Of a stretch of DNA of 64,000 nucleotides, positions 51,801 through 59,779 are shown piece by piece. The translations under genes and the position numbers were made by a program. Source of the DNA: Deltaproteobacteria bacterium (lineage in GTDB: Bacteria > Desulfobacterota > Syntrophia > Syntrophales > JACQWR01). The notes beneath the pieces are model-generated. The model did not search any database and was not told where the DNA came from. It worked only from the letters and a program-made list of their open reading frames with translations. Location of the stretch: positions 1 to 64,000 of the forward strand of contig JACQWR010000017.1 in the NCBI GenBank assembly GCA_016209105.1, given 5' to 3'. Each line of letters begins with the position of its first letter. Within the stretch, counting starts at the first letter, position 1.

Positions 51801-51873
51801 GGAACAGGGGTATTTATCATTAGCGTGTATTCCCCGCGGCAAGCCGCGGGGAATGCGCGTGCCGCCGAATTCA
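51786..51873. repeat. palindromic intergenic repeat, family A (second copy)
   Basis: It starts with ATCTTCGATTCTTAAGGAAC (51786-51805), identical to 5092-5111, then a strong hairpin around ATTCCCCGCGGCAAGCCGCG and GGGAAT, and ends GTGCCGCCGAATTCA. It covers the last five codons of the DUF58 gene and the gap to the next gene. Confidence 0.75.
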
Positions 51874-51888
51874 AAAAAGGGATGGTCC

Positions 51889-53313
51889 ATGAAAGAAAGT
51901 AAGCCTCTTTTATTACTGGCCAGCGGGGGGATGGAATTGAGCTGGCGCTATGCCTGGGCTACGTTTCTTACCACTTCAATTTTACATCACCCGTTCCCCT
52001 TCCCAGAAGCAGTGGTTACGTTTGCACTCGCCGCGGCGCTTACGTCCATTTACCATGAACGGGGATGGCGGGTTATTCTGATTTTGTGCATTCAGCTGCT
52101 GGGATTCATTCCTGCGGCCTGGAGGGTTATCCATGTTTTCAACTCCTGGTCGGGTTCTTTCTTGAGTCTTGCTTACAAATCTTACACAAGTTCCTTCGAC
52201 CAGAGGGGAATTCCCCTGGAGTGGATCATTGTTGTTCTTTTCATCCTCTGGGGCTTTTTTTTCTGGGGGGGCGGCGTGGGTATGGCCAAGCGGCCGCGGG
52301 ATTATGCCACCATTTGTTCCCGCTTCGATATGGGGCTCGGCAGCCTCTTTTTTCTCTATCTGGTCAAATTTTACCTGTTCATGATCGGGGCAAAGAGGCT
52401 GACGGATTCCTCCGCCGAATTCCTGCTCTTTTCATTTTTCCTATTCGGTCTATTGGCGATCGGGCTGGCGCGTACCAGAAACGAGGAAACGAAGGATTTT
52501 ATTCCCGGCTACCGGGGGCTTGCGGTAATCTTAAATTTTATTATGATGGTCCTTTTGGTTGGAGCAGGTCTCATATTCTTTGCATTGCCGTATTTGACCG
52601 GCGCCGCCAAGATCGGGTACGGGGTCATCAAAGGCGCATCGGGGCCGCTGCTCTCTATTTTCATGAAAGTGATCAATTTCCTCTTTGGAGGTAAATACTC
52701 CGTATCGGATGTTGAACGGCCGCCGGTTAAAAAGACGGTAGCCGAATCTTCTCCCGATCTGGATATCTGGTGGCTGAAGCTTCTGGGAGAAATACTAACC
52801 TGGGTTGTCTTGATTCTCCTGGGGCTGATTTTCCTCACCATCTTCTGTGTGACCGTGTACAGCCTTGTGCGCTGGCTCTTTTCCAAAACATCCGCGGGAC
52901 ACGAGAAACGGAGTCTCTGGGATTTCCTTCCCTTGTGGGCCATAAAATTAGGCTCACTCCTGCGTTTCTGCCGGAGGGCGATGGCGGGGAGGATGAACGT
53001 ATACCGGGGAGCCGTTCAACTCTATGCTTCTCTCCTGATTTGGGGACGCCGCAGCGGCCTGCCCCGGACGCTCAGTGAGACCCCCGCCGAATACGGGTCG
53101 CGCCTGAAGTATCGGTTCCCCGTACGGGAACGGGAGATTGGACTGATTGTGGAATCCTTCAACCGGGAGGTTTACGGTGAAATGGCTCTCAACGAACAGC
53201 AATTGGCCGTGGCGCGGTTTGCGTTTCGCCGGTTGCGCAGTCCGTCGCTCTGGTTTTTACGATTGAAGAGCTGGGTGCGTCGGTCCACCGATCGGGACTG
53301 CGCGTTCCCGTAG
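51889..53313 (+). CDS. DUF4129-domain membrane protein
   Basis: I chose ATG 51889, six bases after AAGGGA (MKESKPLLLLASGGMELSWR); the frame extends upstream into the repeat. The 474-residue protein has about seven membrane spans (for example WIIVVLFILWGFFFWGGGVG, LAVILNFIMMVLLVGAGLIF, EILTWVVLILLGLIFLTIFC) and a soluble C-terminal DUF4129 domain with RTLSETPAEYGSRLKYRFPV. In related operons DUF4129 is fused to or adjoins a transglutaminase-like domain, which is absent here. It completes the MoxR-DUF58 set. Confidence 0.8.
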   Translation: MKESKPLLLLASGGMELSWRYAWATFLTTSILHHPFPFPEAVVTFALAAALTSIYHERGWRVILILCIQLLGFIPAAWRVIHVFNSWSGSFLSLAYKSYTSSFDQRGIPLEWIIVVLFILWGFFFWGGGVGMAKRPRDYATICSRFDMGLGSLFFLYLVKFYLFMIGAKRLTDSSAEFLLFSFFLFGLLAIGLARTRNEETKDFIPGYRGLAVILNFIMMVLLVGAGLIFFALPYLTGAAKIGYGVIKGASGPLLSIFMKVINFLFGGKYSVSDVERPPVKKTVAESSPDLDIWWLKLLGEILTWVVLILLGLIFLTIFCVTVYSLVRWLFSKTSAGHEKRSLWDFLPLWAIKLGSLLRFCRRAMAGRMNVYRGAVQLYASLLIWGRRSGLPRTLSETPAEYGSRLKYRFPVREREIGLIVESFNREVYGEMALNEQQLAVARFAFRRLRSPSLWFLRLKSWVRRSTDRDCAFP

Positions 53314-53395
53314 TTATTGAAGCCGCTGACGAGGGGCGCTCATTTCCTGCGGGGGTGTGGAAGAGTTTCCGTATCCGTGGCGGGTGATTTGTTGT

Positions 53396-53815
53396 TTAAA
53401 TAAAATTCCTTTCTTCCATTCTTGCAGGATCAACAAATCTGGCCAACCCGGTTTTCATGAGGCGGAATCCCAGCCGGTAATAAAATTCTTCCTTCCCCGG
53501 CCGTGCGTATAAAATCGTATTGCAGTTTGGAAGTTTCTTTAAGATGGTCTCCATGATCATCCTGCCGATCCCCTTGTTCTGAAACTCCGGGACAACGACA
53601 ATATCATAAACGGCCGCTTGGTAGGCCCCGTCGGATAAGGCCCTGCCAAACCCGACCATTTTGCCCTCATGGAAAACGAAGACGACGGAGAAGCTGTTCT
53701 GGAAGGCCTTTTTATGGATGTCGGGATCACAATACGCCATGCCGGCATTTTTCAGGGAATCCCTGACCAGCGTCCAGTCGATATTCTTACAATGTTCCTG
53801 TATGGTGTAATCCAT
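53396..53815 (-). CDS. GNAT-family N-acetyltransferase
   Basis: The 139-residue protein starts at ATG 53815 (MDYTIQEHCKNIDWTLVRDS) and has the GNAT motif A YDIVVVPEFQNKGIGRMIME with the acetyl-CoA loop, then FYYRLGFRLMKTGLARFVDP. It is close to the YjcF/ElaA-like acetyltransferases by eye. Substrate is unknown. It is a single gene between the DUF4129 gene, with which it converges, and an upstream repeat. Confidence 0.85.
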   Translation of the reverse strand: MDYTIQEHCKNIDWTLVRDSLKNAGMAYCDPDIHKKAFQNSFSVVFVFHEGKMVGFGRALSDGAYQAAVYDIVVVPEFQNKGIGRMIMETILKKLPNCNTILYARPGKEEFYYRLGFRLMKTGLARFVDPARMEERNFI

Positions 53816-53836
53816 TTTAACTCTTCTTCTCAATTT

Positions 53837-53887
53837 GACCGGGTGCACATCCCGCAAGCCCTGCCCCGTGGGTGGGGAGCTTCATCT
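53837..53887. repeat. intergenic repeat family B, short copy
   Basis: TGACCGGGTGCACATCCCGC, then AAGCCCTGCCCCGTGGGTGG and GGAGCTTCATC. The same core, with another hairpin, occurs at 59388-59438, and longer forms at 25701 and 34809. Confidence 0.6.
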
Positions 53888-53937
53888 GTCCGTTTTCTTG
53901 ATGACAAGCCGGGAACACCTGTCGTCGCAGTCCGCAC

Positions 53938-55173
53938 TTAGAACGGGACGGCGATGATGCGGTCCCGGGGAAAGCGATCAATGATCTCCGCGCCGTTCTC
54001 GGTTACGATCACCATATCTTCCAGACGTACCGCTCCCCGTCCCGCTTCACCTTCGCGTGATTCGACGGCAATGACCATGCCGGGTTCAAATATCTGCGGG
54101 TGGGCCAGCGACCACTGGCGATTGATGACCGGCATTTCGTACTGGCGGAGCCCCACGCCGTGACCGATCTCGATGGTCAGTACATCGAGTTCGTCCCGGT
54201 AACCCCAGGTGGCGGCGGGTGCAAAATGCCGCGCCGCGTCGGCCGTCGTGCCCCCCGGATGGATGGCGTCAATGATCGCATCCAACCGATCCACCAGCCG
54301 TCTGTACCAGTCCGTTTCCCGCTTGTCCGGTCTCTCGCCCACAAAGAAGGTGCGATAGAGGCATGCCCCGTATCCCAGGTAGCGGGTGCTGCATACGTTT
54401 CCGTAGAGAAGCTCTCCCGCCTGGATGAAGCGCGCGGTACCCTTGATGCCGCGGTCCCAGGTGAGCGGTCCGGACCGGAAGCCGGCCTTGGCGGTCTCCG
54501 CTCCGGCGTGGGAGATGGCCTCTCGGCAGATCCTCGCCAATTCGGTATCTTGTATCCCCGGCTTCAAGTGTTCCAGGACCTTGGTCCAGGCCGTTTCCGC
54601 CATGGCAACCACCATCTTGACGCACTTGAGTTCTTCGTCCGTTTTCCGGGCGGTGGCCTCGAGCATCAGGGCCGAACCGCCTTTTACAGCGATCCCCTTG
54701 TTCTGGAGGGCGCTCTGCGCCGTTCCGTCGAAGCCTATGAGGGTCAGGGGCTCGTCCTGCAATCCCTGCCGGGTGAGCTCTTCCCGAATATCCGCCGCGA
54801 ATTTCTCCGCTTCCTCGGCTGCGGCTTCGGGACCGCAGATGCCGTTCAGCCAGGAACGGGCCAGACGCCAGCGGGAGATCCAGGGACATTCCCGCTCGTA
54901 GTGGCTGATGTAGCCGGCATGGGCGAAAACCACGGGCTCGGCCTCGGCGAAAAAAAGGACGTACCAGACCCCGCCGGCAAACTCCGGTCCGGTCAGCCCG
55001 GTCAGGTAACGGTTATTGCTGTCGCCAGCGGCGAGCAGGACGGGGATGTTATTTTTTTTCATGGTGTCCCGCATGCGCTCGGCGCGCTGGTTTCGCAGCC
55101 GGTCGAAGTTGATCCGGTCCTGCCAGTCCACGCTGCCGGGGCCGAACGTAAGCGGTGGTGAGAATCTGGGCAT
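53938..55173 (-). CDS. M24-fold (Xaa-Pro peptidase/creatinase-like) protein lacking the Asp metal ligands
   Basis: I chose ATG 55173 (MPRFSPPLTFGPGSVDWQDR) behind AGGAGGAG; the longer frame upstream is noncoding. The 411-residue protein has an N-terminal creatinase-like domain (NNIPVLLAAGDSNNRYLTGL) and a C-terminal pita-bread domain with IGHGVGLRQYEMPV, PQIFEPGMVIAVESREGEAG and VRLEDMVIVTENG. The usual DxG and GY-SDxTRT metal motifs read NVCSTRYLGYGACLYRTFFV, so both Asp ligands are missing while the His and Glu positions remain. A metal-independent, creatinase-like hydrolase or lyase is more likely than an aminopeptidase. It precedes a nitroreductase gene. Confidence 0.82.
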   Translation of the reverse strand: MPRFSPPLTFGPGSVDWQDRINFDRLRNQRAERMRDTMKKNNIPVLLAAGDSNNRYLTGLTGPEFAGGVWYVLFFAEAEPVVFAHAGYISHYERECPWISRWRLARSWLNGICGPEAAAEEAEKFAADIREELTRQGLQDEPLTLIGFDGTAQSALQNKGIAVKGGSALMLEATARKTDEELKCVKMVVAMAETAWTKVLEHLKPGIQDTELARICREAISHAGAETAKAGFRSGPLTWDRGIKGTARFIQAGELLYGNVCSTRYLGYGACLYRTFFVGERPDKRETDWYRRLVDRLDAIIDAIHPGGTTADAARHFAPAATWGYRDELDVLTIEIGHGVGLRQYEMPVINRQWSLAHPQIFEPGMVIAVESREGEAGRGAVRLEDMVIVTENGAEIIDRFPRDRIIAVPF

Positions 55174-55235
55174 GGCACTCCTCCTCAAAGAATTATCGGG
55201 ATGGCGCACGCAACACGCGTCCAGGGCTGCTCCTG

Positions 55236-55745
55236 TTACCAGCGTTCGTGCCGGATCAGATCGGCCAGGGCCTTGCGTTTCTTCTCCTTCGGCTGATCGG
55301 CGGGATATCCGAGAGGGGTGAAAAGCATGGGAACTGCCCCGTCGGGTAACTGGAGCACCTCCTTCGCGGCAGCGGCATCGAAGGCCGCAATCCAGCAGGT
55401 GCCGAGCCCCAGGTCGGTTGCCGCCAGGATCAGGTGATCCATGGCGATGGCCACGTCCACCTCGTGGTAGTTTTTGTTGTCTACCCGGACCCACGCCTGG
55501 CCCGGTAGGGAACAGGCGCAGATAACAATGGGCGCTTGGGAAAACCATTCTCTGGAATAGATGCGTTTCATCTCCGCTTTGCGACCGGCGGTACGGACGA
55601 CGATGAACTGGAAAGGCTGGTAATTGTGCGCCGTGGGAGCGAGGCGCGCAGCATTCAGCACCTGGGTCAACTTCTCGTCCTCCACGGGGTCTGTCCTATA
55701 GGCGCGGACGCTGTACCGTTTGTTGATGAGTTCCTGAAAATTCAT
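55236..55745 (-). CDS. nitroreductase family protein
   Basis: The 169-residue protein starts MNFQELINKRYSVRAYRTDP and has the FMN-binding landmarks RLAPTAHNYQPFQFIVVRTA, HEVDVAIAMDHLILAATDLG, LGTCWIAAFDAAAAKEVLQL and TPLGYPADQPKEKKRKAL. It is the single-domain form that dimerises and binds FMN, using NAD(P)H to reduce an unknown substrate. AGGAGG precedes the ATG. The M24-fold gene lies 62 bases downstream on the same strand. Confidence 0.92.
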   Translation of the reverse strand: MNFQELINKRYSVRAYRTDPVEDEKLTQVLNAARLAPTAHNYQPFQFIVVRTAGRKAEMKRIYSREWFSQAPIVICACSLPGQAWVRVDNKNYHEVDVAIAMDHLILAATDLGLGTCWIAAFDAAAAKEVLQLPDGAVPMLFTPLGYPADQPKEKKRKALADLIRHERW

Positions 55746-55766
55746 AGCTCCCTCCTTTTTTACCGT

Positions 55767-56024
55767 TCAGCGATACACCTCTTTCCGGTGGCCGACTTTT
55801 ACTACCCCTATAGTCAATTCATCGTCTTGGATGGAGTAGATGATTCGGTAATTTCCCTGTCGGATGCGGTAGCGTTCCTGGGCTGAGAGCTTTTCACATC
55901 CGGGTGGAGGCGGGTCTCCGGCAAGTGCGACGATGCGCTTCATGATTTGTTGCAGGTCTTTCTTTGGTATTTTTTCGACGTCCCGTTGAACGGACTTTCG
56001 AAAGAAAATCCTATATCCTGGCAT
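55767..56024 (-). CDS. RelE/ParE-family toxin
   Basis: The 85-residue protein begins MPGYRIFFRKSVQRDVEKIP and contains IMKRIVALAGDPPPPGCEKL, ERYRIRQGNYRIIYSIQDDE and VVKVGHRKEVYR, the compact basic RelE fold with C-terminal Arg and Tyr residues. RelE toxins cut mRNA on the ribosome, ParE toxins act on gyrase; the two cannot be separated here. It overlaps the upstream antitoxin gene by fourteen bases and is co-transcribed with it. Confidence 0.92.
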   Translation of the reverse strand: MPGYRIFFRKSVQRDVEKIPKKDLQQIMKRIVALAGDPPPPGCEKLSAQERYRIRQGNYRIIYSIQDDELTIGVVKVGHRKEVYR

Positions 56025-56244
56025 CTTTCTTCAGCCTCTTCAGCATGTCCTCATAACTGATCAACGGTTCTTTTGCCCGTTTCTCAAAAGCTGCAAGATC
56101 TTCCGCGTCATCGGCGAGGGATTCCCGGACGGCATTGTTCACCAATTCCGAAACGGATCGGGAAGTCTCGACCGACTTCATCCGCAGCGCCTTGTGCAGC
56201 GCGGGATCGAAATAGACGGTGGCTCGTTTTGCTCCAGATTCCAT
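56011..56244 (-). CDS. ribbon-helix-helix antitoxin
   Basis: ATG 56244 lies seven bases after AGGAGG. The 77-residue protein has an N-terminal RHH DNA-binding region (KRATVYFDPALHKALRMKSV, SRSVSELVNNAVRESLADDA) and a charged C-terminal tail that should wrap the RelE-type toxin. Its stop overlaps the toxin start. A palindromic site upstream at 56281-56295 fits RHH autoregulation. Confidence 0.88.
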   Translation of the reverse strand: MESGAKRATVYFDPALHKALRMKSVETSRSVSELVNNAVRESLADDAEDLAAFEKRAKEPLISYEDMLKRLKKDARI

Positions 56245-56280
56245 CGTGATGCCTCCTAACGTTTTTAGCATTATAGCGCC

Positions 56281-56295
56281 ATAACGTTATAACGT
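56281..56295. promoter_or_regulatory. palindromic operator of the RelE/RHH module
   Basis: Overlapping palindromes ATAACGTTAT (56281-56290) and ACGTTATAACGT (56284-56295), both perfect, lie 37 bp before the antitoxin ATG. The RHH antitoxin is the likely binder. Confidence 0.65.
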
Positions 56296-56406
56296 CAAGC
56301 ATTATCACAAGGATATGTTAGCGGAAAGAATGCTTTTGAAACGGTGTTGTTCCTTACGCATCGGAGATTTTTCCCCGTGTGCTCAAGGAGAGCTTCAAGT
56401 GTCGTC

Positions 56407-57495
56407 TTACTTTTCCCGCGGGAAGGCCTTCCGGATTTCGTAGAGGGTAGTGCGTTCGGCGGCGTCGAAACCGGCGGCGTGTATGATCTCGATGCACTCC
56501 TTGACGTTTGTCTTGTTCAGGAAGTTGGCGGCGGCATGGACGTTCTCCTCCAGGAGCGTCCCGCCGAAATCGTCCGCCCCGAAGTGCAGGGCGATCTGTC
56601 CGATCTTCTTGCCTTCCGAAAACCAGGAGGCCTGGATGTGGGGGAAGTTGTCGAGGTAGATCCGGGCGAGGGCGATGATCTGCAGGTAGCGGTTCGGGGT
56701 TGCCCGATGGGACAGCGTCTTGCCCAGCGGCGTGTTATCCGGTTTGAAGCTCCAGGGGACAAAGGCGGTGAAGCCGTGATATTCGTCCTGCAATTGGCGG
56801 ATGCTTTCCAGGTGAGCGATGATGTCTTCCCCGTTTTCCAGATGGCCGTACATCATGGTTGCCGTGGACATGTAGCCCATCCGGTGCGCCTCGCGCATCA
56901 CGGAGAGCCAATCCGCCGTTGTTCCTTTCCGGGGGCTGATCCTCCTCTTCACGCGGTCTGAAAGCACTTCCGCCCCGCCGCCGGGAAGGGTACGCAGACC
57001 CGCATCCCAGAGGTCTCTCAGGACGTCGGACACGGACATGTCCGTAAGGCGGGACATGCCCATAATCTCAGGCGCGGAAAAGAAATGCGGGTGGATTTCC
57101 GGCACTTCCGCGACGGTTCTTTTCACCAAGCGGAGGTAGTAATCGAAAGACAGCGCGGGATTGACGCCGCCCTGAAGCAGGATAGTCGTAGCTCCGTTTT
57201 CCGCCGCGGTGCGGAAATTTCGGATCATTTCATTGAGGGGAGCGACATATGCCCCTTTTTCGCCCGCGTGGCGGTAGAAAGCGCAGAACGCGCAGTCGTT
57301 TTCGCACACGTTGGTGTAATTGGGGTTGGTATCCACCACGAAGGTAACGCGCATCGCCGGATTGTGACGGAACCGCGCGTCGGTCGCCATATCGGCAAGG
57401 TCGAGAAGCGGCGCCTCGCGAAGAAGCCGCAGGCCTTCCTCGGGCGAGATACGTTTCCCTTTCTTGAGCTTTGTTTGGAGAGCTGCTATATCCAT
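56407..57495 (-). CDS. mqnC: cyclic dehypoxanthinylfutalosine synthase
   Basis: The 362-residue radical-SAM enzyme has the CxxxCxxC cluster motif CENDCAFC (64-71), GATTILLQGGVNPALSFDYY, HPHFFSAPEIMGMSRL, TLPGGGAEVLSDRVKRR and the C-terminal LGKTLSHRATPNRYLQIIAL then HIQASWFSEGKKIGQIALHF. It catalyses the spiro-ring closure step of the futalosine menaquinone route. It lies 32 bases downstream of the mqnE-mqnA fusion gene on the same strand, so the two are an operon. Confidence 0.93.
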   Translation of the reverse strand: MDIAALQTKLKKGKRISPEEGLRLLREAPLLDLADMATDARFRHNPAMRVTFVVDTNPNYTNVCENDCAFCAFYRHAGEKGAYVAPLNEMIRNFRTAAENGATTILLQGGVNPALSFDYYLRLVKRTVAEVPEIHPHFFSAPEIMGMSRLTDMSVSDVLRDLWDAGLRTLPGGGAEVLSDRVKRRISPRKGTTADWLSVMREAHRMGYMSTATMMYGHLENGEDIIAHLESIRQLQDEYHGFTAFVPWSFKPDNTPLGKTLSHRATPNRYLQIIALARIYLDNFPHIQASWFSEGKKIGQIALHFGADDFGGTLLEENVHAAANFLNKTNVKECIEIIHAAGFDAAERTTLYEIRKAFPREK

Positions 57496-57527
57496 GATCC
57501 ACTTACTCCGTGGTTTTCACCGTTCCA

Positions 57528-59375
57528 TCAGAGATCGGCGACGATTTTTCGGAAGATCTCAATTGCTTTCATCTCCGGTTTCCCCAGACGGAAGGTGAAT
57601 CCGTCCAGGTAGGTTTTCGTCTCTCGGGGTGTCAGTCCTATGCGCTGCCCATGGAGCGTGCTAAGCGGAGAAGGTGCGCGTTTTTCCTTGGCCAGCGTCT
57701 GGCGTATTTTTTCATGGATGTCTTTTTTATCGTTCGGGGAGAGTGCTTTCCGTTCGGCCCAGACGGCGAAAACGAAGGGGAGGCGCTGCCAGTGGTACCA
57801 TTCCGTAGCAAGGTCGAACACCTGCTCGAATCCCGCCAGGCCGTATTTTTTACATCGCATGGCCTCGTCGCCGATGAGGAGCACCGCGGCAAAGTCGCCG
57901 TCATTGCGGGCGGTCCCCTGCATTCGAACGAGGTTTGCCTTGATGCCGTACTTTTTCTCCAGGAGGACACGGAGCAGGTGCACCGAAGTGGCCGTGTCGT
58001 CCGTAATGCCGATGTCTTTGCCCGCAAGATCAGGCCATTTCTTACTGCTGAAGAGCATGACGCTCTTCACCTGGTTGCGCGCAGCGATGCAGTAGTCCAT
58101 CAGTTCCAGGGTGTCTTCCTGCGCCAGGTAATCCATGAGAGAAAAGAGACCGGCGGCGATCTTTCCTTTGAGTGACAGGATGCCCATGCGTCTCGGCACT
58201 ATGGGCAACAGCTTGAATCGTTCCTTTTCGAAGTAATTATAGAAGAGGACGGAATTGAGGTAGGGTATCTTGCCGATTACGTTGTCCGCATAAATGTCCA
58301 GGGGGTGATAGAGGGCATCCCGCTCCACGGGAATCTTCCCGGCATCCTTGATGATTTTTATGAGACGGTCTTTTGCCAGTGCCGGAGGAGTTATAGCGCC
58401 GGCATCGTGTGCGATCCTTTCTCCGCCCACTGTTCCGTCCAGGTCGTCGGCTCCGAAATTGAGCGCCGCCGCGGCCACGTCCTCCGTCAGCATGACCCAG
58501 TAGGCCTTGATGTGGGGGAAATTATCCAGCATGAGCCGGGAGACGGCGATGGTCTTTAAGTCATCGATGGCGGAGCCAAATTGGTTGCTTGGTTTTATCC
58601 CCGTCGTCCCCGGCTGGAAGGCCAGCGGGACAAAGGCGAGAAACCCGCCCGTCTTGTCCTGGGCGTCACGGAGCATGATCAAGTGCCGGAGGCGTTCCTC
58701 GTACGTTTCGATGTGGCCATACAGCATCGTGGCGTTCGTAGGGATGCCGAGGCGGTGGGCGGCGGCATGGATTTGCAGCCAGGCGCTCGCGCCGATTTTT
58801 TTGGGGAAAAGCTTTTTGCGGACGCGCTCGGAAAACACCTCTGCGCCGCCGCCGGGTAGGGCATCCACGCCTGCTGCCTTCAACTGTTTCAGGATTTCCT
58901 TCACGGGAAGCTTGAATTGCTTGTGGAAAAAGTCGATTTCAATGGCGGTAAAGGCCTTGATATCCGTTTGAGGGAAACGTTGCTTTATCCTGCCCACCAT
59001 GCCCAGGTAGTATTCCCATTTCCGGTGCGGGTTGAGCGAGCCGGTGATGTGCACCTCACGGACATCGGGCTTGATTCTGCCCAGGATTTCCTCGATGTTC
59101 ATCTCATAGGCTTGGGGCTCGCCTTTCCGGGCGGAAAAATTACAGAACCGGCAGGCCAGCGCGCAGATGTTCGAGGGTTCTATCTTCTGGTTGAGGGCGA
59201 AATAGACGGCGTCGCCGCTGAGGCGTTGATGGACGAAACCCGCCATCTTCCCGATCGAGATGAGGTCGCTCGAGTGGAAAAGGACAAGACCGTCGGCGAG
59301 CGAGAGTCTCTTGCCTTTTTGTATCTTGTCCCAAACGGGAAGCAGCTTCTTGTCTTTGAAATTTATCCTGTTCAT
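57528..59375 (-). CDS. mqnE: fused aminofutalosine synthase and chorismate dehydratase (MqnE-MqnA)
   Basis: The 615-residue protein is two enzymes in one. Residues 1-360 are MqnE, a radical-SAM synthase with CALACRFC (71-78), LPGGGAEVFSERVRKKLFPK and MLYGHIETYEERLRHLIMLR. Residues about 365-615 are MqnA: it opens GKIPYLNSVLFYNYFEKERF and includes AARNQVKSVMLFSSKKW, ITDDTATSVHLLRVLLEKKY, AAVLLIGDEAMRCKKYGLAG and TEWYHWQRLPFVFAVWAERK. MqnA dehydrates chorismate to 3-[(1-carboxyvinyl)oxy]benzoate, the substrate MqnE then joins to SAM-derived adenosine. Fusion would couple consecutive steps. Both halves are near full length. It is followed by mqnC. Confidence 0.9.
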   Translation of the reverse strand: MNRINFKDKKLLPVWDKIQKGKRLSLADGLVLFHSSDLISIGKMAGFVHQRLSGDAVYFALNQKIEPSNICALACRFCNFSARKGEPQAYEMNIEEILGRIKPDVREVHITGSLNPHRKWEYYLGMVGRIKQRFPQTDIKAFTAIEIDFFHKQFKLPVKEILKQLKAAGVDALPGGGAEVFSERVRKKLFPKKIGASAWLQIHAAAHRLGIPTNATMLYGHIETYEERLRHLIMLRDAQDKTGGFLAFVPLAFQPGTTGIKPSNQFGSAIDDLKTIAVSRLMLDNFPHIKAYWVMLTEDVAAAALNFGADDLDGTVGGERIAHDAGAITPPALAKDRLIKIIKDAGKIPVERDALYHPLDIYADNVIGKIPYLNSVLFYNYFEKERFKLLPIVPRRMGILSLKGKIAAGLFSLMDYLAQEDTLELMDYCIAARNQVKSVMLFSSKKWPDLAGKDIGITDDTATSVHLLRVLLEKKYGIKANLVRMQGTARNDGDFAAVLLIGDEAMRCKKYGLAGFEQVFDLATEWYHWQRLPFVFAVWAERKALSPNDKKDIHEKIRQTLAKEKRAPSPLSTLHGQRIGLTPRETKTYLDGFTFRLGKPEMKAIEIFRKIVADL

Positions 59376-59387
59376 TTTCTTAATACA

Positions 59388-59438
59388 ATGACCGGGGGCG
59401 CCTCCGCAAGCCCCGCTCTCTGAGCGGGGAGCTTCACG
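59388..59438. repeat. intergenic repeat family B, short copy
   Basis: TGACCGGGGGCGCCTCCGCA, then a CCCCGCT-CTCTG-AGCGGGG hairpin and AGCTTCACGAT, matching the copy at 53837-53887 in order and ends. It sits directly upstream of the mqnE-mqnA start. Confidence 0.6.
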
Positions 59439-59587
59439 ATATCGGCCGTTGGTAACTGGGCGATACTACATCTTGATTTTTCCTGCGTCAAGGATTAAGG
59501 AGCTCCTTGTCATTTTCCCCCTTTTATGATAGGCAAAAAAAGAGGCTTCGATAAGGCCTTTTTCCCACTTTTTTGGAGGGGTTAGGT

Positions 59588-59779
59588 TTGAAAAGGGATA
59601 AGACGATTAGGGGGGCCTCCGGGACCGGTGCAGAGGGCTCAAGAGGTTTTATGGCATGGATAATGGGAAAACTGCGTTCGAAAACGGGCATTTACGGACG
59701 CATGATCAAGTTCGAACATAGCATTTTTGCCCTGCCGTTTGCCCTTTCCGCCGGCGCAATCTCTTTGATTGTGTTGTGA
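59588..59779 (+). pseudogene. truncated UbiA-type prenyltransferase (MqnP-like) N-terminus
   Basis: From TTG 59588, six bases after GGAGGGG, the 63-codon frame contains KTGIYGRMIKFEHSIFALPF then ALSAGAISLIVL and stops at 59777-59779. The IKFEHSIFALPFAL segment is the start of the first membrane helix of MqnP/UbiA prenyltransferases, which attach the polyprenyl chain in menaquinone synthesis and are about 290 residues long. The frame ends exactly where the reverse-strand PIN toxin gene ends, so the rest was probably removed when the toxin-antitoxin DNA arrived. No other part is found in the window. Confidence 0.75.
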
